Assembly (NCBI GenBank): GCA_030037185.1
Contig: JASHRR010000026.1
Location: 1 to 14,987 of the forward strand
DNA length: 14,987 bases
Direction: 5' to 3'
Source of the DNA: Xanthobacteraceae bacterium
Lineage (GTDB): Bacteria > Pseudomonadota > Alphaproteobacteria > Rhizobiales > Xanthobacteraceae
The translations under genes were made by a program, and so were the position numbers. Shown here in pieces: positions 13,985-14,987 of this stretch (positions are counted from its first letter, which is position 1; each line of letters begins with the position of its first letter). The notes under the pieces are model-generated. The model saw only the letters and a list, made by a program, of their open reading frames with translations. It searched no databases and was not told the DNA's origin.

Positions 13985-14741
13985 CGCGAGAAACCTCCGA
14001 AACGAGCGGCACACGTTTTCGTCGCCGTACGAGCCACCACACCCCCGCAAGGTCGAGAATGCCGACCCACAGGCGATCCCACAGACCATAATTTGAGGCG
14101 CCGTGCAGGCGCGGCCGGTCGACCACATCCACATAGGCGACCTTGTAACCCTCGCGCCGCACCAGCGCAGGAAGGAAGCGGTGCACGGCGTCGAAATAGG
14201 GAAGCGCCAGAAAGACCTCGCGGCGAAACGCCTTGAGCCCGCAGCCGGTATCGCGGGTGCCGTCGCGCAAAATCGCCCTGCGCGCCGCATTGGCAACTCG
14301 CGATTGAAACTGTTTGAACCCGGTGGCCCTGCGACCGACGCGCTGGCCAGCCACAAGCCCGACCGCGGGATCACGCTCCAGCGCGGTTACCAGAGCGGGC
14401 AGAAAGGCCGGATCATTCTGGCCGTCCCCGTCAAGCGTCGCGACGATCGGGGCGCGCGCCGCGGTCACCCCGGTGCGCACCGCCGCGGACTGGCCGCACG
14501 AAACTGCGTGCTTGATTTGGCGCAGCGAACGGTGAACCCTCATCAGCGCCCGGAGCTCGGCTTCGGTATCGTCGCCCGATCCGTCGTTGACATAAATGAT
14601 TTCGTGCGGCGCAAACGCGCACAGCGCCCGCACGATCTCGTCGACCAGCGGCGCGATATTGCCGGCTTCATTGCGCGCCGGCACAACGACCGAGAGGCGC
14701 GGCGCCGGCGCATCGGACGGAACGGATCTGTCCTCAGCCAT
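13974..14741 (-). CDS. family 2 glycosyltransferase, polyprenyl-phosphate sugar transferase type
   Basis: This 255-residue GT-A glycosyltransferase probably charges a polyprenyl phosphate with a sugar on the cytoplasmic side of the inner membrane. Visible motifs are LSVVVPARNEAGNI (16-29), VNDGSGDDT (51-59), the metal-binding DGDGQNDP (104-111), RDTGCGLKAFRREV (163-176) and RLHGASNYG (211-219). The pattern matches dolichol-phosphate-mannose-synthase/ArnC-like enzymes, though it lacks the two C-terminal membrane helices of ArnC. The adjoining LAB_N membrane protein could supply membrane contact. The ATG at 14741 is chosen; two TTG codons directly upstream are less likely starts. The ribosome site is weak. 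The acceptor and final glycolipid are unknown. Confidence 0.88.
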   Translation of the reverse strand: MAEDRSVPSDAPAPRLSVVVPARNEAGNIAPLVDEIVRALCAFAPHEIIYVNDGSGDDTEAELRALMRVHRSLRQIKHAVSCGQSAAVRTGVTAARAPIVATLDGDGQNDPAFLPALVTALERDPAVGLVAGQRVGRRATGFKQFQSRVANAARRAILRDGTRDTGCGLKAFRREVFLALPYFDAVHRFLPALVRREGYKVAYVDVVDRPRLHGASNYGLWDRLWVGILDLAGVWWLVRRRKRVPLVSEVSRDAG

Positions 14742-14987
14742 CAACAAAATTCGCTTCTTCTGCGCGGCATATTCCTTGCCGCCCCCTGCCGCGTTTGGCT
14801 GCGTGCGGCGCAGAGACCGGATCGCCCAGCTGCCGGATGAGGGGCCTCTCCGCGAGTTGCGCTTTCCGTCTGAGCCTGGGGACTAGCTCTCCGCTGCAAG
14901 CGGTGGCGTGGCATCCTCGCAGCGGCAGGGAGGTGGCGTTCTTACGAGGCAATGAGCGCGCCGGCAACCTGTTTGATTCGCCGTGGC
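14742..14987. other. right-edge upstream region of the glycosyltransferase gene
   Basis: These 246 bases hold no protein I recognise. A 77-codon minus-strand frame (14734-14967) ends inside the glycosyltransferase start and has Arg/Ala-rich chance composition. The promoter of the leftward glycosyltransferase unit may lie here, or the unit may continue from a gene outside the window. No consensus promoter was found. Confidence 0.35.

Overview
GC-rich alphaproteobacterial chromosome, most likely Hyphomicrobiales near Bradyrhizobium/Nitrobacteraceae. The evidence is an aapJQMP-type amino-acid transporter, protein styles typical of that group, and a degenerate GC-rich intergenic palindrome (3280-3396) that resembles, from memory, the intergenic repeats common in those genomes.

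Layout. 1-811 has no intact gene but holds a probable frameshifted remnant of a small exported protein (331-506). 812-1888 (-) is a secreted NHL-repeat / peptidyl-amidoglycolate-lyase-like beta-propeller. Divergent from it are a cysteine-synthase-family PLP enzyme (2200-3237, +) and a two-domain 3-mercaptopyruvate-type sulfurtransferase (3400-4296, +). They converge on a complete general L-amino-acid ABC importer transcribed leftward, aapJ-aapQ-aapM-aapP (8582 down to 4424), with tightly coupled or overlapping stop/start codons. Across a 1.1-kb gap, metC (cystathionine beta-lyase, 9675-10913, +) runs the other way. Next comes a leftward kinase/response-regulator pair of KdpD/KdpE type (13544 down to 11174). 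Last is a leftward two-gene unit of a family 2 glycosyltransferase and a small LAB_N-type membrane protein (14741 down to 13655).

The most unusual part is the aapJ-metC gap. It carries a wrecked IscB (RNA-guided nuclease ancestor of Cas9) element. A stretch rich in stems at about 8990-9255 sits exactly where the HEARO/omega RNA of IscB lies. After it come a good ribosome site and a TTG-initiated IscB N-terminus of 30 codons. Then there is a 159-bp piece of the IscB C-terminal region lying backwards (minus strand), and then the last part of the IscB C-terminus in forward orientation, ending on top of the metC start. The RuvC and HNH nuclease parts are all missing, yet the RNA part keeps its paired stems. 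This leaves an orphan omega-like RNA in the leader of metC.

Functionally, a PLP cysteine synthase homologue, a mercaptopyruvate sulfurtransferase, an amino-acid importer and cystathionine beta-lyase lie together. This suggests a neighbourhood for uptake and turnover of sulfur amino acids; the co-operation is inferred from position only. No tRNA, rRNA or CRISPR array was seen.
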